A DNA stretch of 64,000 nt, taken from the NCBI GenBank assembly GCA_049794535.1, contig JBARCX010000199.1, forward strand, positions 1 through 64,000, in the 5' to 3' direction. This document shows, piece by piece, positions 36,255 to 46,581 of this stretch. The notes under the pieces are model-generated. The model made no database searches and was not told the DNA's origin. It saw nothing but the letters and a program-made list of their open reading frames with translations. How positions within the stretch are numbered: the stretch's first letter is position 1; each line of letters starts with the position of its first letter. Origin of the DNA: JBARCX01 sp049794535 (GTDB lineage: Bacteria; Pseudomonadota; Gammaproteobacteria; Xanthomonadales; Rhodanobacteraceae). The translations under genes and the position numbers were made by a program.

Positions 36255-39200
36255 ATGATCGCACTCGACGGGCAGAGCGCCCTCTCGCCATTTCGTCTCG
36301 ACCGCCTCAACGCCCGCCTCGATGCCTTGCATCGTGGTGCACGGATACAGGCCTCGTGGTTCGTCTATTTCCTGGACGTTGCTGTCGCGCCGGAGGGCGA
36401 GCAGCGCAAACGCCTACTGGACGTACTGGAAGCGAAAGACGCCGCCCCTGAGGCCGCCACACTGTGGGTAGTGCCGCGACTGGGCACGATTTCACCGTGG
36501 TCGAGCAAGGCCACCGATATTCTCCATGGCGCCGGTTTTGACGTGCGTCGCGTAGAGCGTGGGCTGGCCTGGCAGGCGGTTGGCCTACCGGCGTCCGATG
36601 CGCCGTCCCATGCGGGGGTGATGGCCGTGCTATGCGACGCGATGACCCAGTCGGTGCTAACCAGCCTCGACCAAGCGCAGGGCCTGTTCCTCGCCGGCAC
36701 GCCGGGCGATCTGGTGTACATCCCACTGGGCAGTGATGCCCGCACCGCATTGAATGAAGCCAATGTGCGGTTGGGCCTTGCGCTAGCCGAAGACGAGGTC
36801 GATTACCTCGCCGATTGTTACGCGGAGCTTGGCCGCGATCCGACGGATGCCGAACTCTTCATGTTCGCGCAGGCCAACTCCGAGCATTGCCGCCACAAGG
36901 TGTTCAACGCGAGTTGGACACTGGACGGTGAAGAACAGGACAAGAGCCTGTTCGGCATGATCAAGAACACGCATGCTCATTCGCCAGCACACACGTTGTC
37001 TGCCTACAAGGACAACGCAGCGGTGATCGAGGGTTCGACGGGTCGTCGTTTCTTCGCCGATGCCGACGGCGTGTGGCAGGGTCGCGAAGAGCGTATCGAC
37101 TTCGCGATCAAGGTGGAGACGCACAATCACCCCACCGCGATCGCACCATGGCCCGGCGCAGCTACCGGTGCCGGCGGCGAGATCCGCGATGAAGGTGCCA
37201 CCGGTCGTGGCGCCAAACCGAAGGCTGGCCTGACGGGTTTCTCGGTGTCCGACTTGCGCATTCCCGGCCATCCGCAGCCGTGGGAAGTCGAGCGCCCGTT
37301 GCCGCCGCGCATGGCGAGTGCATTCGAGATCATGCGCGATGGCCCGCTCGGTGCCGCCGCGTTCAATAACGAATTCGGCCGTTCGTGCCTGGGCGGCTAT
37401 TTCCGCAGTTACGAGCACGAAACCGGTGAAGCCGGCGTACGTCGTGGCTACGACAAGCCAATCATGATGGCGGGTGGCCTTGCCAACATTCGTGCTGACC
37501 ATGTGCAGAAGCGTGAGCTGCAGCCCGGCCATGCGGTGATCGTGCTCGGTGGCCCGGCGATGCTGATTGGTCTTGGCGGCGGTGCCGCTTCGTCGGTGGC
37601 TTCTGGTGCGTCGAGCGCCGAGCTGGATTTTGCTTCCGTGCAGCGTGACAACGCAGAAATGGAGCGTCGCTGCCAGCAAGTGATCGACAGCTGCTGGTCG
37701 CGCGGCGATCGCAATCCGATTGTCAGCATCCACGACGTGGGTGCGGGTGGTCTTTCGAATGCCATCCCCGAATTGCTCAATGACGCCGGTGTTGGCGGCG
37801 AGATCGATCTGTCAAAGCTTCCTTGTGATGATCCCTCGCTGTCGCCGATGCAGGTGTGGAGCAACGAGTCGCAAGAGCGTTACGTGCTGGCCATCGCTAC
37901 GGCTGACCTGCCCGAGTTTGAGGCCTATTGCATACGCGAGCGTTGCCCGTATGCCGTGGTCGGCACGGCCACCGAAAAGCGTCAGCTGGTGCTGCGCGAT
38001 CCGCGTCGCGACCTTACCGTTATCGATCTGCCGATGGATGTGCTGTTCGGCAAGCCGCCGCGCATGCACCGCGATGCCAAGCGGATCAAACCGCGCGTCG
38101 ACCTGATACCGGATCTCTCCGGCATCGGCATGGATGAGGCGCTGTCGCGCGTACTGCGCTTGCCCACCGTGGGCAGCAAGAGCTTTCTGATCACCATCGG
38201 TGACCGTACTGTTGGCGGCCTCAATCATCGCGATCCGATGGTGGGTCCGTGGCAGGTGCCGGTGGCCGACTGTGCAGTGACTATCGCCGATTTCGACAGC
38301 TACAAGGGCGAAGCGATGGCGATGGCTGAGCGCGCGCCGGTGGCGCTGCTCAGCAGTGCCGCCGCTGCACGTCTGGCGGTGGGTGAAGCGATTACCAATC
38401 TTGCCGCGGCGCCCATCGAGCAGCTCGGCGAGATCCGCCTTTCCGCGAACTGGATGGCGGCGGTGAACCACCCTGGTGAAGACGCCGCACTGTTCGATGC
38501 CGTGAAAGCGGTCGGCATGGATCTATGTCCGGCGCTCGATATTTCTATTCCGGTCGGCAAGGACTCGTTGTCCATGCAGACGGTATGGAAGGACGGCGAG
38601 CAAGCGCAGCGTACGATTGCCCCGGTGTCGCTGGTCATCACCGGTTTTGCCCGAGTCAGCGATGTGCGCCACACGCTCACCCCGCAGATCAAGCTTGATC
38701 GTGGCGATTCCGACTTGTGGCTGATCGATCTGGGTGCGGGTCGTGATCGCCTCGGTAGCTCTGCGCTGACGCAGGTGTTCAACCGCGGCGGCGGTGTGCC
38801 GCCGGATCTGGACGATGCGAAGCGCTTGAAGGCATTGTTCGAGCTGGTGCAGGAAGCCAATCGCAGCGGTCTCGCGTTGGCTTATCACGACCGCTCCGAC
38901 GGCGGTGCAATTGTCACCCTGCTGGAGATGGCCTTTGCCGGTCACTGCGGACTGGAAATCCATCTGGATGGGTGGGCCGAAGCGGCACTGCGCGCATTGT
39001 TCAACGAAGAGCTGGGCGCGGTATTGCAGGTGGCTGTCGCCAATCGCGAGGCGTTCGAAGCACTGCTGGTGAAGCACGGCCTCGCCGGCATGAGTCATCG
39101 GATTGGACGTCCAAAAGAAAAGCTTGGCATCAAGCTGTTCCTCAATGGCGACACTTTGTTCAAGTGGAACTGGACGGAATTGTTCAGTACCTGGAACGAG

Positions 39201-40115
39201 ACCAGCCACGCCATGCAGCGTCTGCGCGACAATCCGCTCAGCGCGGATGCTGAGCGCGAATGGCGCCTCGATGATGCTGATCCGGGCATCACTCCAAAGC
39301 TCACTTTCGATCCGGCCGATAACGTCGCCGCGTTGTTGATCGCCAGTGGCGCCAAGCCTCGCGTGGCGATCCTGCGCGAGCAGGGCGTCAACGGCCAAGT
39401 GGAGATGGCGGCAGCCTTCACGCGTGCCGGCTTCGAGGCAGTAGACGTGCACATGTCCGACCTTGCCAGCGGTCGCATCAAGCTTGCGGACTTTCGCGGC
39501 TTCGCTGCTTGCGGCGGCTTCTCCTATGGCGACGTGCTGGGTGCCGGCCGTGGTTGGGCCACCTCGATCCTTTACAACGAGATGTTGCGCGCAGAGTTCA
39601 CTGCGTTCTTTGCCGATCCGACGAAATTCGCGCTGGGTGTGTGCAACGGTTGCCAGATGCTCTCGCAGCTCAAGGACATCATCCCCGGCGCACAGCATTG
39701 GCCGAAGTTCCTGCGCAACGCGTCCGAGCAGTACGAAGCACGACTGGCCACGCTGGAAGTGCTCGATACGCCGAGCATCTTCTTCAAGGGCATGGCCGGC
39801 TCGCGTATCCCGGTGGCAGTGGCGCACGGCGAGGGTCGCGTGAGCTTCCCGCAAGCATGCAGCCCGGCAAAATCAGGCAGTGCGGTGCGCTTTGTCGACA
39901 ATCGCGGCAAGCCGACTGAGAACTTCCCGTTGAACCCGAACGGTTCACCCGGTGGATTGGCTGGCTTCACGGCCGCTGACGGCCGGGTGAGCATCCTGAT
40001 GCCGCATCCGGAGCGTGTATTCCGCAATGTGCAGCTGAGCTGGCATCCGGAGAAGTGGGGCGAAGATTCACCGTGGATGCGCATGTTCTACAACGCACGG
40101 GTGTGGTGCGGCTAA
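36255..40115 (+). CDS. purL: Phosphoribosylformylglycinamidine synthase PurL
   Basis: The fourth step of purine synthesis: FGAR plus glutamine to FGAM. The 1286-residue large form combines an N-terminal linker, two AIRS-like ATP-binding halves ('[32 protein letters not shown]' at about 290-325; '[16 protein letters not shown]' at about 760) and a C-terminal class I glutamine amidotransferase. The amidotransferase nucleophile Cys1130 is in GVCNGCQML, and its His/Glu pair in 'LMPHPERVF'. Length is normal for gammaproteobacteria. No purine riboswitch was seen upstream. Confidence 0.98.
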   Translation: MIALDGQSALSPFRLDRLNARLDALHRGARIQASWFVYFLDVAVAPEGEQRKRLLDVLEAKDAAPEAATLWVVPRLGTISPWSSKATDILHGAGFDVRRVERGLAWQAVGLPASDAPSHAGVMAVLCDAMTQSVLTSLDQAQGLFLAGTPGDLVYIPLGSDARTALNEANVRLGLALAEDEVDYLADCYAELGRDPTDAELFMFAQANSEHCRHKVFNASWTLDGEEQDKSLFGMIKNTHAHSPAHTLSAYKDNAAVIEGSTGRRFFADADGVWQGREERIDFAIKVETHNHPTAIAPWPGAATGAGGEIRDEGATGRGAKPKAGLTGFSVSDLRIPGHPQPWEVERPLPPRMASAFEIMRDGPLGAAAFNNEFGRSCLGGYFRSYEHETGEAGVRRGYDKPIMMAGGLANIRADHVQKRELQPGHAVIVLGGPAMLIGLGGGAASSVASGASSAELDFASVQRDNAEMERRCQQVIDSCWSRGDRNPIVSIHDVGAGGLSNAIPELLNDAGVGGEIDLSKLPCDDPSLSPMQVWSNESQERYVLAIATADLPEFEAYCIRERCPYAVVGTATEKRQLVLRDPRRDLTVIDLPMDVLFGKPPRMHRDAKRIKPRVDLIPDLSGIGMDEALSRVLRLPTVGSKSFLITIGDRTVGGLNHRDPMVGPWQVPVADCAVTIADFDSYKGEAMAMAERAPVALLSSAAAARLAVGEAITNLAAAPIEQLGEIRLSANWMAAVNHPGEDAALFDAVKAVGMDLCPALDISIPVGKDSLSMQTVWKDGEQAQRTIAPVSLVITGFARVSDVRHTLTPQIKLDRGDSDLWLIDLGAGRDRLGSSALTQVFNRGGGVPPDLDDAKRLKALFELVQEANRSGLALAYHDRSDGGAIVTLLEMAFAGHCGLEIHLDGWAEAALRALFNEELGAVLQVAVANREAFEALLVKHGLAGMSHRIGRPKEKLGIKLFLNGDTLFKWNWTELFSTWNETSHAMQRLRDNPLSADAEREWRLDDADPGITPKLTFDPADNVAALLIASGAKPRVAILREQGVNGQVEMAAAFTRAGFEAVDVHMSDLASGRIKLADFRGFAACGGFSYGDVLGAGRGWATSILYNEMLRAEFTAFFADPTKFALGVCNGCQMLSQLKDIIPGAQHWPKFLRNASEQYEARLATLEVLDTPSIFFKGMAGSRIPVAVAHGEGRVSFPQACSPAKSGSAVRFVDNRGKPTENFPLNPNGSPGGLAGFTAADGRVSILMPHPERVFRNVQLSWHPEKWGEDSPWMRMFYNARVWCG

Positions 40116-40849
40116 GGCTGCACTCCTTTGAACGGCGATGGCCAGGCGGATTGCTGGCCGTCGTGTGGACACTGTTGCTGGCCTTGTTGCCGTGGTGGCT
40201 GGATTTACCGCTATTGCTCACGCTGTCCGTCGCGCTGCTGGTGTGGACTCACTGGCTGGGCGAACACGCGCAAACGATGCGTCGCGCACTTCGGTGGGGT
40301 CTACCCGGCCTGTTAGTCGCCGTGTTTCGCGCATTGGCTGGCAATCCGTTGGCATGGTTGTTGGTGCTGCTCGTTGCGCTGGCTGGCTTCTCGTTATTGA
40401 TGCTGCTCGAGTCCTGGCTGGATCGAGGAAAGCACGCTATGCCCTCATCGTTACTGCCTATGGAGTGGAGCGAGCTGGCGCTGGCACCCATTGGGCCAAC
40501 GGCAGCGATTATCGAGTTGCAGCCTCCTGCATGGCTGGCGGTCGACCAAGAGGTGACTGATCCGCGTGGCGATGAGGTGCACTACGCGAATCATACGTTT
40601 CGCCTGGGTGTCGGCAGGCAAATCGAGGGTGTCGATCCGCGCTATTGCTTCAGCCCTGACGGTTGCTGGTTTGCGGCCGTGTTAACGGCAGGGCGCGGCC
40701 TTGCACTGCAGGATTGTCAGCGCGACAGGTTATATCGCCTGCGCGGCTGGCAGCTGATTGGCTGGTATGCGGGCCAGCCGTGGTTGAGTCGCGGTGAAAA
40801 CCATGCACCGATCGCGCTGTCTCATGTATTGGGGCGCGACGAAGACTGA
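40103..40849 (+). CDS. Hypothetical membrane protein overlapping the purL end
   Basis: About 248 residues. Three to four hydrophobic segments occupy the first 110 residues ('[31 protein letters not shown]', '[20 protein letters not shown]'). A soluble C-terminal part of about 135 residues follows, with '[18 protein letters not shown]'-like content ending in a Trp-rich stretch. The start is a guess at GTG 40103, overlapping purL by 13 bases; no ribosome site is clear. No family was recognised. It is co-directional with purL and the following glycosyltransferase, so it may belong to their transcript. Confidence 0.6.
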   Translation: MVRLRLHSFERRWPGGLLAVVWTLLLALLPWWLDLPLLLTLSVALLVWTHWLGEHAQTMRRALRWGLPGLLVAVFRALAGNPLAWLLVLLVALAGFSLLMLLESWLDRGKHAMPSSLLPMEWSELALAPIGPTAAIIELQPPAWLAVDQEVTDPRGDEVHYANHTFRLGVGRQIEGVDPRYCFSPDGCWFAAVLTAGRGLALQDCQRDRLYRLRGWQLIGWYAGQPWLSRGENHAPIALSHVLGRDED

Positions 40850-40986
40850 GCATTGCTCAGTAAGTCGGGTGAGTACGTTTCGTTCGCAAACCTTTACGAG
40901 TCACGCAGAAATATTGAACAGGCTCTTGGGCTTTCCAGAGATAGCGTGCCCTTCCACGTTGTCTCACGCATACTTGTACGGTGAAT

Positions 40987-41871
40987 ATGTCCGCCTCCAA
41001 CTCCGTGTCGTCTGCATTGCCACTCAGTGTGATTGTGGTGTCCGCTGATAGCGGTGCCAGCCTGCGCGACTGCGTGCGCCAAGTGCTCGCATGCACCACG
41101 CCACTGGAGCTTCTGCTGATCGACAACGCGTCGGCTGATGGTGTGCCGGAGGCGATCGAGCGTGCGTACGAGCACGAGAAAGAATCGCGGCTCAAGGTGA
41201 TCTACAACCGCGCCAACCTTGGCTTTGGCCCGGCAGTCAATCGGGCGGCGCGACAGGCGCGTGGTGCGGCGCTGCTGATTCTCAATCCTGATTGTCTGTT
41301 GGATCAAGCCAGCCTGCAGCGCATGCTCGATGTGTTGGCCAGCGAGCCGAAGGTTGGGCTGGTCGGTGCCGTGGTGTGCGATGAGCAAGGTGTGCCGGAT
41401 CCCGCGTCGTACCGGCGTGATCCCTTACTGCAGCGCTCACTCAATAGCATGTTTGGGCGCGATGGCGAAGGCGTCAATATTGCCGGTGATATACCGCATG
41501 CATTAGTCGAGGCAGAAGCGGTGTCCGGCGCACTGATGTTGATGCCGCGCACGTTGTTCGAGCGGCTGGATGGTTTTGACGAGAACTACTTCCTGCATTG
41601 CGAGGATCTCGATCTTTGCCGCCGCGTGCGTGATGCAGGACGACGCGTGCTGCTAGCCGGTGACGTGCGCGTATTGCACGGCAAGGGTGGTTCCAGCCGG
41701 CATCGTCCAGTGTTCGTCAGCCGGCACAAGCATCGCGGTATGTGGCGCTGGTTCCGCAAATTCGATCCGTCTGCACGTAAGCCTCACGTGGCGACGCTAG
41801 TATGGCTCGGCATCTGGGCACATTTTGTCATGCAGATACCGGGTCAGTTGTGGAGGCTTTACACGCGATGA
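40987..41871 (+). CDS. Glycosyltransferase family 2
   Basis: A 294-residue GT-A fold enzyme of the rhamnosyltransferase-like (WbbL) type. The nucleotide-sugar-binding start 'LSVIVVSADSGASLRDCV', 'LLLIDNASADG', NLGFGPAVNRAARQARGAAL and LILNPDC (the DXD-equivalent) appear in order. The acceptor-side EAEAVSGALMLMPRTLFERL and 'GFDENYFLHCEDLDLCRRVRDAG' follow. It probably adds a sugar to lipopolysaccharide or another surface glycan. It overlaps the next gene by an ATGA. ATG 40987 is preferred to GTG 40981. Confidence 0.9.
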   Translation: MSASNSVSSALPLSVIVVSADSGASLRDCVRQVLACTTPLELLLIDNASADGVPEAIERAYEHEKESRLKVIYNRANLGFGPAVNRAARQARGAALLILNPDCLLDQASLQRMLDVLASEPKVGLVGAVVCDEQGVPDPASYRRDPLLQRSLNSMFGRDGEGVNIAGDIPHALVEAEAVSGALMLMPRTLFERLDGFDENYFLHCEDLDLCRRVRDAGRRVLLAGDVRVLHGKGGSSRHRPVFVSRHKHRGMWRWFRKFDPSARKPHVATLVWLGIWAHFVMQIPGQLWRLYTR

Positions 41872-42776
41872 GTACGTCGGCACGGACGCGTACGCTGGCG
41901 ACACTTGGCCTGCTGGCGATGACTGCGGTATGGGGCTCCACCTTCGTGCTGATCAAGGACGTGGTTGCACGTATGCCGGTGGCGGATTTCCTCGCCGTGC
42001 GCTTCGTGATTGCCGCACTGGTCATGCTGACGTTGTTTCACCGACACGTATGGCGGCTTGGGCGTGCGAAGTTATGGCGCGGTTTGTTACTCGGCGCGAT
42101 TTACGGCTCAGGGCAGCTGCTGCAGACGTGGGGGCTATCACTGATCGCGCCTAGCGTTAGTGGTTTCGTCACCGGCATGTATGTGGTGTTTACGCCGATC
42201 CTCGCTACCGTGCTCTTGCGTCAACGCATGGCCGGTGTGGTGTGGATTGCGGTAGTGGTGGCTACGGCGGGTTTGGCGTTGCTTTCGCTCAATGGGGTTT
42301 CCGTCGACCTGGGTGTGTGGCTCACGTTGGCCGCTGCCGTGTTGTATGCGTTGCATATCGTAGGGCTTGGCCATTGGTCTCAAGCAGGCGATGCGTTCGG
42401 CTTGTCGGCAGTGCAAATGGTTTCCATCGCACTGGTTTGCCTATTGGCTACTGCGCCGCACGGACCGATGTTGCCGCCAGACCGCAGTGCATGGACCGGC
42501 GTGTTGTACATGGCCTTGATTGCCGGTGCGGGTGCGATGCTGATGCAGACCTGGGCGCAGGCTCATCTACCGGCCACGCGGGCAGCCATCGTGATGACCA
42601 CCGAGCCGGTGTTCGCCGCGGGGTTCGCAGTGGCATTAGGTAGCGACGTGCTTACCTGGCGCATGTTGGTGGGCGGCGCACTCGTGCTGGCGGCGATGTA
42701 TCTGGTTGAGTTGATGCCGCGGCGTGGTGCTACTGGCGATGGGTTGTCAGCAGAAGCGGTGCATCACGAGGTGTAA
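41868..42776 (+). CDS. EamA (DMT-family) transporter
   Basis: 302 residues with ten membrane segments in two EamA repeats. It opens 'LGLLAMTAVWGSTFVLIKDV' (the usual WGS motif), with 'FVTGMYVVFTPILATVLLRQRM' and 'AAIVMTTEPVFAAGFAVALGSD'. The substrate is unknown. The ATG overlaps the stop of the glycosyltransferase gene (ATGA), so they are translationally coupled. It is distinct from the other EamA protein at 22 kb. Confidence 0.9.
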   Translation: MSTSARTRTLATLGLLAMTAVWGSTFVLIKDVVARMPVADFLAVRFVIAALVMLTLFHRHVWRLGRAKLWRGLLLGAIYGSGQLLQTWGLSLIAPSVSGFVTGMYVVFTPILATVLLRQRMAGVVWIAVVVATAGLALLSLNGVSVDLGVWLTLAAAVLYALHIVGLGHWSQAGDAFGLSAVQMVSIALVCLLATAPHGPMLPPDRSAWTGVLYMALIAGAGAMLMQTWAQAHLPATRAAIVMTTEPVFAAGFAVALGSDVLTWRMLVGGALVLAAMYLVELMPRRGATGDGLSAEAVHHEV

Positions 42777-42792
42777 ATCACCCTGCCTTGCT

Positions 42793-43335
42793 TCAGTGCG
42801 ATGCAGGAACTCGCGGCTGCATGGCGATGCGTACCAGGTACGCAACGATGATGACGTTGGCCACCAGCGCACCAAGCTTGAGCCAGGTAAAGCGATTCAC
42901 TGTCTCGTACAGTTCCAGTGGAACCAGCGAGCCGGTGGCGATCACCGTGAACCATTCCGCCCAATGTTTACGCATCCACAGACCAATGCCTTCAGTGGCG
43001 AAGATGGCGGCATAGCCAAGCGCTACTAGGCCAATGGCGATGAACTTGCTTGGCCCCAGGTTCACCAGCAGCTCAACCAAATCCCAGCGGAGGCCGTTGC
43101 TGTCGGCCAGGGATAGATGCTCCAGCCAATGCACCAATTGCTCGAAGTTCTGCTGCCGGTCGAGATGGAACGCAACGATAGCGACCAGGATCAGGCTCGC
43201 GCTTTTGATGGCTTCGTAGACCGCGATGATGCGCAGACCGACGCTGTGCTGCGAGACGGGCTTTGAGATGGCAGCAACGGCGGTATCGGTATCGGACACG
43301 GTCAATGGGGTTGCAGGCGGGCGGGCGATGGTCAT
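42793..43335 (-). CDS. DUF2127 family membrane protein
   Basis: 180 residues with about four hydrophobic segments. The family opening 'GLRIIAVYEAIKSASLILVAIVAFHL' is followed by 'LVNLGPSKFIAIGLVALGYAAIFATEGIGLWMRKHWAEWFTV'. The function is unknown. ATG 43335 is chosen because sequence upstream of it is not family-like. It converges with the EamA gene, 16 bases apart. Confidence 0.85.
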   Translation of the reverse strand: MTIARPPATPLTVSDTDTAVAAISKPVSQHSVGLRIIAVYEAIKSASLILVAIVAFHLDRQQNFEQLVHWLEHLSLADSNGLRWDLVELLVNLGPSKFIAIGLVALGYAAIFATEGIGLWMRKHWAEWFTVIATGSLVPLELYETVNRFTWLKLGALVANVIIVAYLVRIAMQPRVPASH

Positions 43336-43511
43336 CGTCGCAGCATGAATGAGAGAGGGCGGCGTATGCAACGCTTCGCTCGAAGTGTTGCTACATCTTG
43401 CTTGGAAAGCCATGCCTCAATGGGCATGGCATCGATGTATGGGCGTTAGGCTTGCGCACAAGGTGGTTGCAGCGCCACGTGTACGTTGCTAATCACCAGG
43501 CCTAAGCGAAA

Positions 43512-43706
43512 TCAGCAACAACGCCCACCCGTGCCCTTGTAACGCGCCACCTGCCGCTCCCGGAAGAACTCCGCGTAAGTGGGCACTTTGCGTTCCGGGT
43601 GATGCTCACGCAGATGCTTCACGTAGACGTCGTAGTCAGGAACGCCACAGCAGAGGCGGGCGGTTTGCACCGCCCATTTCCGAATCGACTGGAACGTCGC
43701 TCTCAT
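43512..43706 (-). CDS. YbdD/YjiX family small protein
   Basis: 64 residues with the hallmark 'GVPDYDVYVKHLREHHPERKVPTYAEFFRERQVARYKG' and a C-terminal GRCC. In E. coli, YbdD and YjiX are encoded next to the pyruvate/peptide transporters CstA and BtsT and are thought to be small partners or regulators of them. Here too it follows cstA by 10 bases on the same strand. Confidence 0.93.
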   Translation of the reverse strand: MRATFQSIRKWAVQTARLCCGVPDYDVYVKHLREHHPERKVPTYAEFFRERQVARYKGTGGRCC

Positions 43707-43716
43707 CGTGAGACTC

Positions 43717-45789
43717 TCACTGCGCCACGCTGCTCAGCGCTACATACGGTTCTTCGTTCGCGGTGGGGTGGTTGATACGCCACGCCTGAATCATCGCCCG
43801 TAGTGTGAACCCGAGCATCACCACGATCAACAACATGAAGATGCCGGTGAGCGCCATGTCCACGTAGTTGTTGGTGATGATCCGCTGCATTTCCGCAGCG
43901 GATTTGGCTGGCGCCAAAAGCTGGCCGTTTTGCATCGACGCCGCATATTTTTGTGCGGCGGCGGTGAAGCTGATCGGGCCGCTGAGTTTTTCCCAACCTG
44001 CCGTAAGCGTACATACGAGCAACCAGATAGCCGGAATGCCCGGTACCAGGACAAAGCGCTCGCGTTTCAGCTTCACGATGACGACGGTTGCCAGCATCAA
44101 TGCAATCGCAGCGAGCATCTGGTTGGCGATGCCAAACAAAGGCCACAGCGTGTTGATGCCGCCGAGCGGGTCGACTGCACCCTGATACAGGAAATAGCCC
44201 CACAGGCCGACGCAGATTGCCGTGGCAAGCAGGTTGCCGGTCCAGGACTCGGTTTCCTGCAGCGGCTTGTGAATCAGCCCAGCAATCTCCTGGATCATGA
44301 AACGGCCCACGCGCGTACCGGCATCCACCGTGGTGAGGATGAACAAGGCCTCGAACAGAATCGCGTAGTGGTACCAGAACGCCATCATGCTTTCGCCAGG
44401 GATGACGTTATGCAGCAGCTGAGCCATGCCGACGGCCAACGTCGGTGCACCGCCAGCACGACTGAGTATGCTGCTCTCGCCGATGTCCTTGGCGGTCTGC
44501 AGTAACTCGTTAGGCGTCACTACGAAACCCCATTGGCTGATGGTGGTAGCGGCTTGTTCGACGGTCGTGCCGATCAGTGCGCTGGGCGCATTCATCGCGA
44601 AGTACACACCTGGATGCAACGACGTGGCAGCGATCAGCGCCATCATCGCCACAAACGCCTCCATCAGCATGCCACCGTAACCGATCAGTCGCGCCTGGCC
44701 TTCATTGGCGAGCAACTTGGGTGTAGTGCCCGAGGCGATGATCGAATGCCAGCCCGATACCGCGCCGCAAGCGATCGTGATGAACAGGAACGGAAACAGA
44801 TTGCCCTGGAACACCGGGCCGGTGCCGTCGACGAACTTCGTCACCGCCGGCATTTGCAGTGTCGGCGCAGCGAGGAAGATCGCCAAGGCAAGCAAAGCGA
44901 TCGTGCCGATCTTGAGGAAGGTGGAAAGGTAATCGCGTGGTGCCAGCAACAGCCACACCGGCAATACCGAGGCGCAGAAACCGTAGGCAATCAGCAACCA
45001 AGCCAGCGCCTTGGCATCGAAGTCGAACAACGGTGCCATTACCGGCGAAGTGGCCACGTAAGCGCCGTACCAGATCGAGGCCAGCAACAGCACCAGGCCG
45101 ATCAGCGATACCTCGAGGATCTTGCCTGGGCGGAACCAGCGCAGATACACACCCATGAGCAGCGCAATCGGAATCGTGCAGGCCACGGTGAACGTACCCC
45201 ATGGACTATGCGTAAGCGCCTTCACCACCACCAAGGCAAGCACCGCCAGCACGATCATCATCAGCACAAGCACGCCGAACATGGCGACCACGCCAGCGAC
45301 CGGCCCCAGTTCCTCGCGCAGCATGTGGCCGAGCGAGCGGCCATCGCGGCGTAGCGATAGGCCAAGAATCATGAAGTCTTGCACCGCACCGGCGAATACC
45401 ACGCCGAACAGAATCCATAGCGTGCCCGGCAGATAGCCCATCTGCGCGGCCAGCACCGGACCTACCAGTGGGCCTGCGCCCGCAATCGCGGCGAAATGGT
45501 GGCCGAACACCACCCATTTGTCGGTAGGCACATAGTCGAGGCCATCGTTACGCAGCACCGAGGGAGGGGCACGGGAGGGATCCATGCGTAAGACGGAGTG
45601 CTCAATGAACTTGCCGTAGAAGCGATAGCCGATCACGAAGACGGCAATCGATGCGGCAACCAGCCAGATCGCGTTGATCGGCTCACCGCGTCGCAGCGCC
45701 ACCACGCCGAGGCACCATGCACCAACGATTGCGATAGCCACCCACATAATCTTGGCAGCCGGGCTGGGTTTGAGTGTTGCGCTGTGCAT
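43717..45789 (-). CDS. cstA: Carbon starvation protein CstA
   Basis: A 690-residue inner-membrane transporter with about 16-18 membrane segments. CstA and BtsT of E. coli take up pyruvate (CstA also peptides) during carbon limitation. Family blocks: 'GYRFYGKFIEHSVLRMDPSRAPPS', 'NDGLDYVPTDKWVVFGHHFAAIAGAGPLVGPVLAAQMGYLPGTLWI', 'GAVSGWHSIIASGTTPKLLANE', and 'LFGIANQMLAAIAL'. ATG 45789 has GGAG eight bases upstream; the open frame to 45897 lacks family sequence. It forms an operon with the ybdD-like gene. Confidence 0.95.
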   Translation of the reverse strand: MHSATLKPSPAAKIMWVAIAIVGAWCLGVVALRRGEPINAIWLVAASIAVFVIGYRFYGKFIEHSVLRMDPSRAPPSVLRNDGLDYVPTDKWVVFGHHFAAIAGAGPLVGPVLAAQMGYLPGTLWILFGVVFAGAVQDFMILGLSLRRDGRSLGHMLREELGPVAGVVAMFGVLVLMMIVLAVLALVVVKALTHSPWGTFTVACTIPIALLMGVYLRWFRPGKILEVSLIGLVLLLASIWYGAYVATSPVMAPLFDFDAKALAWLLIAYGFCASVLPVWLLLAPRDYLSTFLKIGTIALLALAIFLAAPTLQMPAVTKFVDGTGPVFQGNLFPFLFITIACGAVSGWHSIIASGTTPKLLANEGQARLIGYGGMLMEAFVAMMALIAATSLHPGVYFAMNAPSALIGTTVEQAATTISQWGFVVTPNELLQTAKDIGESSILSRAGGAPTLAVGMAQLLHNVIPGESMMAFWYHYAILFEALFILTTVDAGTRVGRFMIQEIAGLIHKPLQETESWTGNLLATAICVGLWGYFLYQGAVDPLGGINTLWPLFGIANQMLAAIALMLATVVIVKLKRERFVLVPGIPAIWLLVCTLTAGWEKLSGPISFTAAAQKYAASMQNGQLLAPAKSAAEMQRIITNNYVDMALTGIFMLLIVVMLGFTLRAMIQAWRINHPTANEEPYVALSSVAQ

Positions 45790-46023
45790 GTGGGATCTCC
45801 CCGGAAAGTCCATGCAAGGGTCTCGCCGGTTGTGATGGGGGTCAATGCCAGTGAGCTTAGCCATTGGTCGTATGTCATGCATGACAGTAACGTGCACGGG
45901 TCCTTAGGCGGCGCGTACACTGACCGAGCCCAGGCTTAAAGGATCGAGCCTGCGTTGAAACCTTGCATTCACCCGTAGCGACTACCATTACGAATGCATC
46001 GCGTTTGATATCACGAGGCTTGC

Positions 46024-46563
46024 ATGATTCGCGAAATATTGAAGATGGGCGACCCGCGCTTGCTACGCGTAGCGCCTCCGGTGCCCGATGACATGATCGG
46101 GACAGCAGAGCTCGATGCGCTCATCGCCGACATGTTTGACACCATGCACGATGCGGGTGGTGTTGGCCTTGCCGCGCCGCAGATCGGTGTGGATCTGCAA
46201 CTGGTGATCTTCGGCTTCGCCAGTTCCGAGCGCTATCCGGATGCACCCGCCGTGCCGGAGACGATCCTGCTCAATCCGATGATTACGCCCCTGTCGCATG
46301 ACATGGAGGAAGGTTGGGAAGGCTGCTTGTCGGTGCCGGGTTTGCGCGGTGCGGTGAACCGTTATTCGCTGATTCGCTACCAGGGTGTCGACCCCAAGGG
46401 CGTGCAGATCGATCGCACCGCGGAGGGTTTCCATGCCCGCGTGGTGCAGCACGAATGCGATCACCTGATTGGACGGCTATATCCGTCGCGCATTACCGAC
46501 TTCACCAAGTTCGGCTATACCGAGGTGTTGTTTCCTGACATGGACCCCACTGCCGACGAGTGA
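46024..46563 (+). CDS. def: Peptide deformylase Def
   Basis: Removes the formyl group from nascent proteins. It is 179 residues with the three active-site motifs: [10 protein letters not shown] (about 43-52), [11 protein letters not shown], and QHECDHLIG (His143-Glu144...His147, metal ligands). It stands alone rather than beside fmt; the typical def-fmt pair lies elsewhere or this is a second deformylase. Upstream lies only intergenic sequence. Confidence 0.95.
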   Translation: MIREILKMGDPRLLRVAPPVPDDMIGTAELDALIADMFDTMHDAGGVGLAAPQIGVDLQLVIFGFASSERYPDAPAVPETILLNPMITPLSHDMEEGWEGCLSVPGLRGAVNRYSLIRYQGVDPKGVQIDRTAEGFHARVVQHECDHLIGRLYPSRITDFTKFGYTEVLFPDMDPTADE

Positions 46564-46581
46564 TGCAGTCATGGTCCGGGC

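Noticed and set aside
38523..39854. Long minus-strand open frame (443 codons) inside purL
   Set aside because: It lies wholly within a fully conserved purL gene and its sequence has no recognisable motif.
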